A stretch of DNA of 5,680 nucleotides from Gemmatimonadaceae bacterium (GTDB taxonomy: Bacteria; Gemmatimonadota; Gemmatimonadetes; Gemmatimonadales; Gemmatimonadaceae), in NCBI GenBank assembly GCA_025451425.1, contig JANWKK010000217.1, forward strand, positions 1 through 5,680, in the 5' to 3' direction. The notes below the pieces were generated by a model, which searched no databases, was not told the DNA's origin, and saw only the letters and a list, made by a program, of their open reading frames with translations. The position numbers and the translations under genes were made by a program. Below, in pieces: positions 5,360 to 5,680 of this stretch (its first letter is position 1; each line of letters starts with the position of its first letter).

Positions 5360-5680
5360 CGCCGTCCGATCAGTATGTCGGCAACCTGACGCACGATCTG
5401 GGTGCGCTGGCTGCTGCGCAATGAAAAATCCAGCGTCGCGCTCCCGTTCGCCGAGGCGATCTCTCCGCTCGACGGATCGACGTCGTACGTGAGCTGTCCG
5501 TTTCCCGCGCCGCTCACGGTGACCGAATCGCCAAACTGCGTACCGTGTCCGTCCACCAGCGTACGCGACAGGCGCGTGATGGAGAGCAGCATGCGTCCGT
5601 CGCGCACCTTGGACGCAGTGACGTGGAACATCCGGTGGACCGTCGCGCGCAGCGCGATGCCGTCACGGCACGTGACGTAC
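5356..5680 (-). CDS. Unrecognised protein, C-terminal part (5' end beyond window)
   Basis: The reading frame is open from the right edge to a TAG at 5358-5356, giving 107 visible residues that begin YVTCRDGIALRATVHRMFHV. An internal ATG at 5631 exists, but the frame continues upstream without a stop, so the true start is probably outside the window. The sequence alternates hydrophobic and polar residues with many Gly, Ser and Thr (for example VTVSGAGNGQLTYDVDPSSG), which suggests beta strands. The central GxGxLTYDVDPSSGEIASANGSATLDF pattern loosely resembles repeats in secreted or lipoprotein-like hypothetical proteins, where a value is rescaled along antiparallel strands; I cannot assign a family. 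Whether a signal peptide exists cannot be seen. Coding is supported by the uninterrupted frame and the precise tail-to-tail junction with dnaN. The function is unknown. Confidence 0.6.
   Translation of the reverse strand, partial: YVTCRDGIALRATVHRMFHVTASKVRDGRMLLSITRLSRTLVDGHGTQFGDSVTVSGAGNGQLTYDVDPSSGEIASANGSATLDFSLRSSQRTQIVRQVADILIGRR

Overview
The window is a bacterial chromosome origin neighbourhood carrying the classic rpmH-rnpA-yidD-yidC-mnmE cluster, read leftward, back to back with dnaA-dnaN, read rightward. The DNA is GC-rich. The gene order, the DnaA sequence and an L34 protein with a C-terminal tail suggest a GC-rich Gram-negative lineage; Gemmatimonadota is my best guess, from general resemblance only. 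The large periplasmic part of YidC indicates a diderm cell.

Left part, minus strand (1-2438): rpmH (ribosomal protein L34), rnpA (RNase P protein), yidD (membrane-protein insertion factor), yidC (membrane insertase) and the first codons of mnmE (tRNA modification GTPase) lie head to tail with tiny gaps or overlaps, so they probably form one operon. It links translation (L34), tRNA 5' processing (RnpA), membrane protein insertion (YidD/YidC) and tRNA wobble modification (MnmE). rpmH is only 54 codons. rnpA can be followed clearly by homology but has no ATG, GTG or TTG start codon at its expected 5' end, and two strong hairpins lie in its first half.

Middle (2439-2620): a 182-bp divergent intergenic region. 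A good sigma70-type promoter for dnaA has a DnaA box between its -35 and -10 elements, and a second box sits in the leader, which suggests DnaA autorepression. A weaker promoter candidate faces rpmH.

Right part, plus strand (2621-5359): dnaA (initiator) and dnaN (beta clamp), separated by a 237-bp intergenic region. This region holds several same-orientation TCCACA-type sites, a CTA-type trinucleotide run resembling the DnaA-trio element, and an AT-rich stretch. It is the best candidate for the unwinding region of oriC. GC skew changes sign within the distal part of dnaA, which fits an origin nearby.

Right edge (5356-5680): the C-terminal part of an unrecognised, probably beta-rich protein on the minus strand. 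It converges on dnaN and shares the CTAG that contains both stop codons.

This is mostly a conserved housekeeping region. I see no mobile element, CRISPR array, tRNA, rRNA or novel defence-type system. The parts most worth a second look are the rnpA start and the origin architecture.
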